Positions 8,575 through 17,164 of a stretch of 33,035 bases of DNA are shown piece by piece. The translations under genes and the position numbers were made by a program. The number at the start of each line of letters is the position of its first letter. Positions within the stretch are counted from its first letter, which is position 1. This DNA is from Micromonospora sp. H61 (GTDB taxonomy: Bacteria; Actinomycetota; Actinomycetes; Mycobacteriales; Micromonosporaceae): the NCBI RefSeq assembly GCF_018070325.1, contig NZ_JAGPXY010000072.1, positions 1 to 33,035 of the forward strand, written 5' to 3'. Under the pieces are notes generated by a model that saw only the letters and a list, made by a program, of their open reading frames with translations, had not been told where the DNA came from and did no database searches.

Positions 8575-8633
8575 GTATCTGTACCCAACGTCAGCAACCG
8601 GTGACGCCGCGAGGTCGGACTGGATCCGTCGGG

Positions 8634-9116
8634 TCAGCGCTGGTTGTCGAGGGGTTCGGCCGACGGCTGCCGCCGCTCCGGTCCATCCGGTTCGGGTTGA
8701 CCGTTGAGCACCTGGCCGATCAGCTCCCGCAGCTCGTCGATCGCGTCCACCACGGCGCCCGGGTCGCGCGCGTCACGGCGTCCACGTTGACGCGGCACCT
8801 GCCGATCCAGTCGAGCCGGCTCCGGAGCGCGGGGGCCTCGGCGACCGTCGGCCGCCAACTGCTCGGCCGCGACCTGCGGCCAGAGCGTGGCCAGCCGGCC
8901 ACCGGTGTCGAGCACGTCGTCGCAGCGCTGTGCGAACTCGTGGCTGCCGAACCGGCGACCTGACTCGACCGCCGCGACGGTCTCCCGGCTGAACCGCACC
9001 AGATCTGCCAGGGCTCGTTGGGTCAGGCCCCGTTGGACGCGGCAGTCGCGCAACTCCCGTCGGAACCGCTGACTGGCCGCAGAGTGCGCCGAGCTCGACG
9101 GGGACGTGTGCTCCAT
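8634..9116 (-). CDS. XRE-family helix-turn-helix regulator
   Basis: 160-residue DNA-binding protein. The helix-turn-helix lies at about residues 20-75, with the core LTQRALADLVRFSRETVAAVESG, a typical XRE/Cro fold. Actinobacterial relatives often continue with a DUF5753 domain of about 180 residues; here only about 80 charged, low-complexity residues follow. I chose the ATG at 9114-9116 (MEHTSPSSS), which has an AAGGTGA site about 6 nt upstream; an ATG at 9185 would add 23 residues without a good ribosome site. It precedes the sensor-kinase operon on the same strand by 178 nt, so it is a plausible regulator of it, but this is only positional evidence. Confidence 0.85.
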   Translation of the reverse strand: MEHTSPSSSAHSAASQRFRRELRDCRVQRGLTQRALADLVRFSRETVAAVESGRRFGSHEFAQRCDDVLDTGGRLATLWPQVAAEQLAADGRRGPRAPEPARLDRQVPRQRGRRDARDPGAVVDAIDELRELIGQVLNGQPEPDGPERRQPSAEPLDNQR

Positions 9117-9284
9117 GCGCTCACCTTCGTGGAACGGACATTCAGCGGCGGACGCCAGATCGAGATTGACCGATGAGCTGAACATTCACAGAGGGCAATT
9201 CTTAACCCAGGAAGCGATGGGTGTGAAGACGTTCACCGGTATGGATCGTCGGGGAAAGCGGGAAAGGTGCGCGCCGGACCGGTG

Positions 9285-9304
9285 CCGGCGCCGACGTGCG
9301 CCGG
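9285..9304. terminator. possible P450 terminator hairpin
   Basis: CCGGCGC (9285-9291) and GCGCCGG (9298-9304) form a perfect 7-bp GC stem with a 6-nt loop, 76 nt past the P450 stop on the minus strand. No T-run follows, as is usual in high-GC actinobacteria. The rest of the 263-nt gap between the XRE and P450 genes shows nothing I can name. Confidence 0.35.
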
Positions 9305-9379
9305 GTGGAACGGCTCGACGCCGGCCCCACCCCACCGTCGACCCGTCCGCAGGTCAGCACCGCTGGCGCCCGCGCCCGC

Positions 9380-10672
9380 TCAGGCGGCGTGCACTTCGGC
9401 CGTCGCGCCATCCGGTGTCGCCGACACGCCCGCAGATGCCGGAACGTCGATTATCGCGAGCAACGTGCGGTGCGCACGAAACGCGATATTGGGTTTGTAC
9501 GAGCGATGTTGCTCCGGTGACAGTCTCAGCCTGGGAATGGCTTCGGCGAGCCGGCTGAGGGCGATTCCGGCTTCAAGTCGCGCCAATCCCGCGCCAATGC
9601 AGAAATGCGGACCGTGGCCGAACGACAGGTGATTGCCCCCGTCGGCCCGGTATGGGTCGAACCGGTCCGGGTCGTGGAACGCCACCGGGTCCCGGTTCGC
9701 CGCTCCGATCAACAGCAGGCAACGCGCCCCGGCGGGGATCGTCACCGCCCCCACTGTGACATCCCGGGTGGTCACCCGCAGCCAGCCGTCGATGGCGGGC
9801 GCGAACCGGAGCGTCTCGCCCACGAAGGCCGGGACGAGCCCCGGGTCCGCGGTGATCGCCGACCAGCGCTGGGGAGCGGACAGGGCCTGGTCGAGGGCGT
9901 GCGCGAGCAGCCCGGCGGTGGTCTCGTGACCCGCGACCAGGAGATTGAAGGCGAGGCTCGCCACCTCGGGCACCGTCAGCACGCTGTCGTCGTCGTCCCG
10001 GTAGTCCAGGGCGCGGCTGATGAAGTCCTCGCCCCGGTGTCCACTGTCCACCCGCTGGCGGACCAGGTCCTCGCAGTAGTGCCAGAACTCCAGCAGGCCC
10101 TGGGCCAGGCGTACCTGCTCGGCCGGGTCCGGCTGCCCCCAGATGAGGGCTATCTGCCCGTCCGCCCAACTCCGGATCCGCCCGATGTCGGCGTCGGGCA
10201 CCCCGAGGATGTCCAGGACCACCAGCAGGGGAAGCTCGGTCGCGAACTCCGGGATCAGGTCGACCTGTTCGCCCTGGCGGGCGGCGAGACGGGACACCAA
10301 CTGGTCGACCCGGCGTCGGATGATCGCCCCGTACTCGGCCTCGACCCGCTCGGCGGTGTTCGCGAAGGTCGCCCGTAGGGCCCGCCGGGTGCGCGGGTGC
10401 GCCGGTGGGTCCGCGGCGGCCGTCGTGGGTGGCGCGTCGATCTGCATGATGACGTTCAGTGCCGGTGGACACACCTCGTAGACCGGGGCGAGGGTGAGGG
10501 CGTTGGCGAATGTCGTGGCGTCGGCGAGGGCCCGCCGGACGTCCGCGTGCCGGCTGATCAACCACAGACCCAGATCCTCGGCGTAGTGCACCCCGTCGGG
10601 ATCGTCGACAATGCGCCGCCACATGCTAGCCGGATCGGTGAGATAGACCCCGGTGAACGGATTCAACCGCAT
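9380..10672 (-). CDS. cytochrome P450
   Basis: 430-residue soluble bacterial P450 (class I, needing ferredoxin and reductase from elsewhere; none is encoded in this window). The I-helix oxygen-binding motif AGHETT is at 247-252, the K-helix ExxR is E286/R289 in ETLRF, and the heme-binding loop FGHGPHFCIG is at 351-360 with the axial ligand Cys358. A short alanine/serine-rich tail follows the usual C-terminus. The ATG at 10670-10672 has GGAGG 7 nt upstream. It stands alone, with its own upstream region, and is not next to a recognisable biosynthetic cluster. The family resembles CYP105/107-type enzymes, but the substrate cannot be inferred. Confidence 0.96.
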   Translation of the reverse strand: MRLNPFTGVYLTDPASMWRRIVDDPDGVHYAEDLGLWLISRHADVRRALADATTFANALTLAPVYEVCPPALNVIMQIDAPPTTAAADPPAHPRTRRALRATFANTAERVEAEYGAIIRRRVDQLVSRLAARQGEQVDLIPEFATELPLLVVLDILGVPDADIGRIRSWADGQIALIWGQPDPAEQVRLAQGLLEFWHYCEDLVRQRVDSGHRGEDFISRALDYRDDDDSVLTVPEVASLAFNLLVAGHETTAGLLAHALDQALSAPQRWSAITADPGLVPAFVGETLRFAPAIDGWLRVTTRDVTVGAVTIPAGARCLLLIGAANRDPVAFHDPDRFDPYRADGGNHLSFGHGPHFCIGAGLARLEAGIALSRLAEAIPRLRLSPEQHRSYKPNIAFRAHRTLLAIIDVPASAGVSATPDGATAEVHAA

Positions 10673-11150
10673 GGAAAGCCTCCTGATGCACGCGGCGCGA
10701 AACCGGCAGCGCCTCCATTTGGCGATCCACTTCAGCCGGGCCGATAATGGCGTGCATCTGCCTCTGGCTCTTTACGGTGCGCTGGCCGGCCGTACAAGTC
10801 AAGATTGGTTCTTGTCTATTTATTGGTCGGCATAATTGCGTGTTGCAACAGCCGAGCGAACTTGGCCGGATGCAAGTTGCGGCCCGGTCCTTGCCCTGCA
10901 GCCGACCGGGCCGAACGGTGCAAACAACTCGCCGCTTTCGCTCATGACCGGGGAAACGACCTCCGGGACGACGAGTGACGCCGGGGTCCGGTCACCGACC
11001 GCGACGGAAGGCGTCGGCGCCGACGGAAGGGGCCGGCCCCCGGGTAGGCAGCGCGGGCCCGCCACACCGTCCACGCGTCGCGGGGGTCCCGGCCCACGCC
11101 GGAACCCCCGCGTCTCTTCTTGTCGGAACGGCCCGGTCAGGGCGCAGCGG
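10673..11150. other. 478-nt intergenic region: P450 promoter region and GH2 terminator
   Basis: No credible gene. The part nearest the P450 (10760-10860) is AT-richer than its surroundings and should hold its promoter; a weak minus-strand pair TTGTAC (10792-10797) and TAAAGA (10769-10774) with 17-nt spacing is the best I can see. A perfect 10-bp palindrome TGTTGCAACA lies at 10841-10850 and is a candidate operator. The hairpin at 11079-11112 probably ends the GH2 transcript. The remainder (10900-11070) shows no structure I can support. Confidence 0.5.
11079..11112 (-). terminator. GH2 gene terminator hairpin
   Basis: CGCGGGGGT (11079-11087) pairs perfectly with ACCCCCGCG (11104-11112), with a short CCGG-containing inner stem possible. 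It lies 39 nt beyond the GH2 stop codon on the minus strand. There is no T-tract on the GH2 side. Confidence 0.6.
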
Positions 11151-13505
<2,355 letters not shown>

Positions 13506-13649
13506 GCCGTCTCCGGGGGGACGAGTCGCCGCGGGCGGTGCAGCCAGGCCCGAAGCGCGTGGGTGGTGGGCATCGGGTGGTCATTGACGGGGGCGGGCGT
13601 CAGCGACGGATGTCGGTGGGATCTCCACGCGCCAACGGTGACTGGCATA

Positions 13650-13655
13650 TTGACA
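13650..13655 (+). promoter_or_regulatory. -35 element of the lacI-family gene promoter
   Basis: TTGACA, a perfect -35 hexamer, lies 111 bp before the regulator start. Possible -10 elements within the palindrome to its right are TATAAC at 13670-13675 (14-nt spacer, short) or TAACGT at 13672-13677 (16-nt spacer). Either would be covered by the operator, implying autoregulation. Confidence 0.45.
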
Positions 13656-13669
13656 TCCATCATCACCTG

Positions 13670-13681
13670 TATAACGTTATA
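13670..13681. promoter_or_regulatory. candidate LacI-family operator TATAACGTTATA
   Basis: A perfect 12-bp palindrome with the central CG and AACGTT core typical of LacI/GalR operators; two further matching pairs (CT/AG at 13667-13668 and 13683-13684) extend it imperfectly to 18 bp. It sits between the divergent GH2 and lacI-family genes and overlaps the -10 region of both predicted promoters. Confidence 0.7.
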
Positions 13682-13705
13682 GAGCCGCGCCGACCCTCCC
13701 GTCAA
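13676..13705 (-). promoter_or_regulatory. predicted promoter of the GH2 gene
   Basis: Read on the minus strand: -35 TTGACG (13700-13705), 18-nt spacer, -10 TATAAC (13676-13681). The -10 is the right half of the AACGTT palindrome, so a bound repressor would block polymerase. The 8-bp CGTCAATG is repeated at 13700-13707 and 13714-13721, giving a second TTGACG 14 bp upstream. The resulting 5' leader of about 165 nt shows no further recognisable element. Confidence 0.6.
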
Positions 13706-13760
13706 TGCTTGTTCGTCAATGTCCGGTCGGCCCACCGGTCGAATTAGCGAAAGGTTGGGG

Positions 13761-14777
13761 ATGGGCGTCAACCTGAAGGACATCGCCCAGCGCGCCGGTG
13801 TCTCCCTGGCCACGGTCTCGAACGTGGTGAACGGGTACCGGCCGGTGGGGGAGCGGACCCGACAGCGGGTGCAGCAGGCGATCGACGAACTCGGCTACAG
13901 CCCCAACCTCGGCGCCCGGCATCTCCGCCGGGGTCGTACCGGCCTGATCGCCCTGGCCGTCCCGGAACTGACCAACCCGTACTTCGCCGAGCTCGCCGAG
14001 ATCGCCATCTCCGAGGCTGCCGCGCTCGGCTACACGCTCGTCATGGAGAACACCGCCGCGCAGCGGGAGGCGGAGCTGGCGCTTCTCGACGGCTCGCGAC
14101 AGCGCGTCATCGACGGTCTGATCCTCAGCCCGGTGCGCGTCGGCCGGAAGGAGGTGCTGGCCCGGACTGCCGGCAGCCCGCTCGTGCTGATCGGCGAGGG
14201 CGTCTACGACGTGCCACACGACCACATCGCCATCGACAACGTCGCCGCCAGCCACGCGGCGATCCGGCACCTCGTGGCGATCGGCCGCCGCCGGATAGCG
14301 TTCATCGGCGCCACCCCGGGCGGTGACCGGCAGTCGGCCCACCTGCGGGTCCGGGGTTACCGGGAGGCCCTGGCGGCCGCCGGCCTGCCGTACCGACCAC
14401 GGTTGGTCGCCCGCACCGACGCGTTCGGTCGGCTCGACGGCATGCGCGCCATGCGTGACCTGCTCGCCCTCGGTGACCCGCCGGACGCGGTGTTCGGTTA
14501 CAACGACCTGATCGCCATCGGGGCGCTGCGGGCACTGGCCGAGGCCGGTCACCGGGTGCCCGAGGACGTCGCGGTGGTCGGGATCGACGACATCGAGGAG
14601 GGACGGTTCACTGCCCCGACCCTCACCACGATCGCCCCGGACAAGAGGGAGATCGGCCGTCTCGCGGTGCGCCGCCTCGTCGCCCGCATCGAGGGCGCGG
14701 AGGTCGAGGGGCCGCTGACCGTGCAGACACCGTTCCGGCTTCTCCGCCGGGAGAGCACCGGCACGCCGGACGCCTGA
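13761..14777 (+). CDS. LacI-family transcriptional regulator
   Basis: 338-residue repressor. The N-terminal helix-turn-helix begins at once (VNLKDIAQRAGVSLATVSNV, residues 3-22), followed by the hinge helix near 45-60 and a periplasmic-binding-like sugar-sensing core with VFGYND near 255 and the family-typical VGIDDIE near 280. I chose the ATG at 13761-13763, with AAAGG 6 nt upstream and the helix-turn-helix at the usual distance from the start; an ATG at 13719 would add 14 residues and overlap the promoter region. It is divergent from the GH2/AbfB enzyme gene with a shared palindromic operator, so it most likely represses that gene and itself until a sugar, perhaps arabinose- or galactose-related, is present. 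Confidence 0.93.
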   Translation: MGVNLKDIAQRAGVSLATVSNVVNGYRPVGERTRQRVQQAIDELGYSPNLGARHLRRGRTGLIALAVPELTNPYFAELAEIAISEAAALGYTLVMENTAAQREAELALLDGSRQRVIDGLILSPVRVGRKEVLARTAGSPLVLIGEGVYDVPHDHIAIDNVAASHAAIRHLVAIGRRRIAFIGATPGGDRQSAHLRVRGYREALAAAGLPYRPRLVARTDAFGRLDGMRAMRDLLALGDPPDAVFGYNDLIAIGALRALAEAGHRVPEDVAVVGIDDIEEGRFTAPTLTTIAPDKREIGRLAVRRLVARIEGAEVEGPLTVQTPFRLLRRESTGTPDA

Positions 14778-14806
14778 CCACCGTCGCCCACAAGCCCCGT
14801 GCCGTG

Positions 14807-14861
14807 CGAGATCCATACCGCCGGTGGTACGACCCAGAGAGGATGACCCACGAGATCCATA
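14807..14861. repeat. 11-bp direct repeat CGAGATCCATA upstream of the protease gene
   Basis: CGAGATCCATA occurs at 14807-14817 and 14851-14861, exactly 44 bp apart (about four helical turns), in the 157-nt gap before the serine protease. The second copy runs into the inverted repeat described separately. It is a candidate cooperative binding site. Confidence 0.5.
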
Positions 14862-14873
14862 TTCCTCAATATG
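14858..14873. promoter_or_regulatory. inverted repeat CATATT-CCTC-AATATG upstream of the protease gene
   Basis: A 6-bp perfect inverted repeat with a 4-nt centre, unusually AT-rich for this DNA, 62 nt before the protease start. It could be an operator or part of the promoter; no confident -35/-10 pair was assigned. Confidence 0.4.
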
Positions 14874-14934
14874 ATGACCGCTATCTCGACTGCGGTGCGC
14901 TCACGAGGCGTGCCATCCTGATGCGGAGGAATGC

Positions 14935-15729
14935 ATGGTTCGCTGGCGTACCCTCACTGGCCTGCTGGCCACCGCGTTGGCCGCGGTGACCGCGGCCAGC
15001 CTCACTCTCACCGCGCCGGCCGCCGCGGCCGACAGCCCCGTGACGCCGAATGTCGTCGGCGGCACCCGCGCCGCTCAGGGCGAGTTCCCGTTCATGGTGC
15101 GTCTCTCGATGGGCTGCGGCGGGGCGCTGTACAGCGCCCGGCTGGTGCTCACCGCGGCACACTGCGTGGGCCGGACCGGCACCAACACCAGCATCACCGC
15201 GACGCTCGGGACGGTCGACCTCCAGTCGTCCAGCCGGATCACCGTCCGGTCCAACTACGTCTACCGTGCCCCCGGCTACAACGGCGCCGGCCGCGACTGG
15301 GCGCTGATCCGGTTGGCCAGCCCCGTCACCGGGCTGAGCACACTGCCGATCGCCAGCACCACCGCGTACGACAGCGGCACCTTCACAGTGGCCGGTTGGG
15401 GCGCCGCGCGCGAGGGCGGCGGCCAGCAGCGATACCTGCTCAAGGCGACCGTGCCGTTCGTCAGCGACTCCACCTGCAACGCCAACTACGGCGGGGACCT
15501 CATCCCCGCCGAGGAGATCTGCGCCGGCTACGCCAGCGGCGGCACGGACACCTGCCAGGGTGACTCGGGCGGCCCGATGTTCCGCCGCGACGCCAGCAAC
15601 GCCTGGATCCAGGTCGGCATCGTCAGCTGGGGCAACGGCTGCGCCCGGCCCAACTACCCGGGTGTCTACACCCAGGTGAGCTACTTCGCCTCGTCGATCG
15701 CGTCGGCCGCGGCGAGCCTCGGCGGCTGA
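14935..15729 (+). CDS. secreted trypsin-like serine protease (S1 family)
   Basis: 264-residue exported protease. The signal peptide is residues 1 to about 32 (AAAADS region), a very short pro-segment precedes the mature N-terminus VVGG at 40-43, and the catalytic triad is H76 (LTAAHC), D121 (RDWALI) and S211 (GDSGGP). D205, six residues before the catalytic serine (TDTCQGDSGG), matches the trypsin S1-pocket aspartate, predicting cleavage after Arg/Lys. Cysteines at the usual S1 disulfide positions are present. The ATG has GGAGG 5 nt upstream. It is followed by a strong terminator hairpin, so it is monocistronic. Confidence 0.95.
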   Translation: MVRWRTLTGLLATALAAVTAASLTLTAPAAAADSPVTPNVVGGTRAAQGEFPFMVRLSMGCGGALYSARLVLTAAHCVGRTGTNTSITATLGTVDLQSSSRITVRSNYVYRAPGYNGAGRDWALIRLASPVTGLSTLPIASTTAYDSGTFTVAGWGAAREGGGQQRYLLKATVPFVSDSTCNANYGGDLIPAEEICAGYASGGTDTCQGDSGGPMFRRDASNAWIQVGIVSWGNGCARPNYPGVYTQVSYFASSIASAAASLGG

Positions 15730-15779
15730 CCGTACGACGGGACGGCCAGCCGGCGCGTTGGTCGCCCCGCCACCGCTCG

Positions 15780-15809
15780 GGCGGCCCGGACGACACGGTC
15801 CGGGTCGCC
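15780..15809 (+). terminator. protease gene terminator hairpin
   Basis: A 12-bp stem (15780-15791 with 15798-15809, one G-U pair) closes a 6-nt GACACG loop, 51 nt after the protease stop, followed by TGTTCGT. This is a clear factor-independent-like terminator for high-GC DNA. Confidence 0.75.
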
Positions 15810-15906
15810 TGTTCGTGCCGTCCCGCCGGGTGAGCGGCGAGTGGGCCACCCGACAGATTCGGCGGGCCGTCAGTGCGACGCCGGCCGCAGCGGCGATGAT
15901 GGCCCG

Positions 15907-16758
15907 GTGAAGATCCTGTCCATCCAGTCGTCGGTCGCCTACGGTCACGTCGGCAACTCGGCGGCGGCCTTTCCGCTGCAACGCCTCGGGCACGAGGTCT
16001 GGCCGGTCCTGACTGTGCACTTCTCCAATCACACCGGGTACGGCGCGTGGCGGGGCCCGCTGCTCCCGGCGGCGGACGTGGCGGAGGTGATCGCGGGCAT
16101 CGAGGACCGCGGGGTCCTCGGCACCGCCGACGCGGTGCTCTCGGGCTACCAGGGCGACCCGGCCATGGGCGCGGTGATCCTGGACGCGGTGGCGACGGTG
16201 AAGGCGACCAACCCGGCCGCTGTGTACTGCTGCGACCCGGTGATGGGCGACGCCGGCCGGGGCATGTTCGTCCGGCCGGGGATTCCTGAGTACCTACGGG
16301 ACACCGTCGTGCCCCGTGCGGACATCATCACGCCGAACCACTTCGAGCTGGACTTCCTCGCCGGTCGCACCACGAACTCGCTGGCCGAGGTGCTGGACGC
16401 GGTCGACGTGGTGCGCGCGACCGGGCCACGGCACGTCCTGGTGACCAGCGTGCTGCACGGTGACCTGCCGCCGGACTCGCTGGAGGTGGTGGCGGTCTCC
16501 GACGAGGGCGCCTGGGCGGTGACCACGCCGCTGCTGCCGATCAACCCGAACGGTGGGGGCGACGTCACGGCGGCGCTGTACCTCGCGCACCTGTGGACGA
16601 CCGGCTCACCAGCGACCGCGCTGGAACGCACCATCGCCTCCGTCTACGCCGTGCTCGAGGCCACTCTCGCGGCGGGCACCCGGGAGATCCAGCTGATCGC
16701 GGCGCAGGACGTGATCGCCGACCCGCCGGCCCGCTTCACCGCCCGCCGGCTGCGCTGA
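15907..16758 (+). CDS. pdxY: pyridoxal kinase (PdxY-type)
   Basis: 283-residue ribokinase-fold enzyme that phosphorylates pyridoxal or pyridoxamine in vitamin B6 salvage, in the cytoplasm. The protein opens with the family-typical KILSIQSSVAYGHVGNSAAA, includes the GYQGDPAMG segment, DPVMGD near residue 115, TPNHFELDFLAG near 142, and the catalytic anion-hole region NGGGDVTAALYLAHL near 220, where the aspartate is the general base. Length matches PdxY (about 285). The GTG at 15907-15909 is chosen because homology starts there; the ribosome site is weak. It runs towards the monooxygenase-like gene on the other strand, with a shared hairpin between them. Confidence 0.92.
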   Translation: MKILSIQSSVAYGHVGNSAAAFPLQRLGHEVWPVLTVHFSNHTGYGAWRGPLLPAADVAEVIAGIEDRGVLGTADAVLSGYQGDPAMGAVILDAVATVKATNPAAVYCCDPVMGDAGRGMFVRPGIPEYLRDTVVPRADIITPNHFELDFLAGRTTNSLAEVLDAVDVVRATGPRHVLVTSVLHGDLPPDSLEVVAVSDEGAWAVTTPLLPINPNGGGDVTAALYLAHLWTTGSPATALERTIASVYAVLEATLAAGTREIQLIAAQDVIADPPARFTARRLR

Positions 16759-16796
16759 CGACGGGTCCCGGACCGCTGACCGACCGGGTTGACGAC

Positions 16797-16831
16797 GGTC
16801 GCGGACCGCGGACCGGCGGCGGTCAGCGACC
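16797..16831. terminator. probable bidirectional terminator between pdxY and the monooxygenase gene
   Basis: GGTCGC and GACCGC (16797-16802, 16804-16809) pair with GCGGTC and GCGACC (16819-16824, 16826-16831) around a 9-nt loop, with one G/A mismatch in the stem. It lies 38 nt after the pdxY stop and overlaps the stop codon of the convergent gene, so it could serve both. Confidence 0.55.
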
Positions 16832-17155
16832 CTCGGGAACGGCCATCTCGCCGAGCAGCGACCAGTCCTCCTGCGGCACCGTGGCGTTCACGATGCGCGG
16901 CGTCTCGGCCAGGTACGGCGGCAGGGTCTCCCGGGCCGTGCGGAAATGCGCGGACTGGACGTGGGCCCCGCCGGCCTGGTCGTCGCGGAATGCCTCGACC
17001 AGCACGTACTCGGTGGGATCGTCCACGCTGCGAGACCAGTCGAACCACAGGCAGCCCGGCTCCGCCCGGGTCGCCTCGGTGAACTCGGCGGCGATCTGCG
17101 GCCACCGGTCGGCGTGCTCGGCCAGGACCCGGAACTTGGCGGTAATGAAGATCAT
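16823..17155 (-). CDS. antibiotic biosynthesis monooxygenase (ABM/YgiN-like) family protein
   Basis: 110-residue ferredoxin-like alpha/beta barrel protein. It shows the ABM pattern: a first strand MIFITAKFRV, a long helix, then the EPGCLWFDWSRS strand, the EYVLVEAFRDDQA strand and an H-x3-H-like segment AHVQSAHF. Members act as cofactor-free quinol or small aromatic monooxygenases, or simply as dimeric binding proteins. The start is 9 nt after the stop of the large dual-ATPase gene on the same strand, so it may be co-transcribed with that operon, although no functional link is obvious. The ribosome site is weak (GAGG close to the ATG). Confidence 0.82.
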   Translation of the reverse strand: MIFITAKFRVLAEHADRWPQIAAEFTEATRAEPGCLWFDWSRSVDDPTEYVLVEAFRDDQAGGAHVQSAHFRTARETLPPYLAETPRIVNATVPQEDWSLLGEMAVPEGR

Positions 17156-17164
17156 GGCCTCAGG

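Noticed and set aside
9117..9185. A longer XRE protein starting at 9185
   Set aside because: The ATG at 9185 has no convincing ribosome site, whereas the internal ATG at 9116 does and gives the usual distance to the helix-turn-helix.
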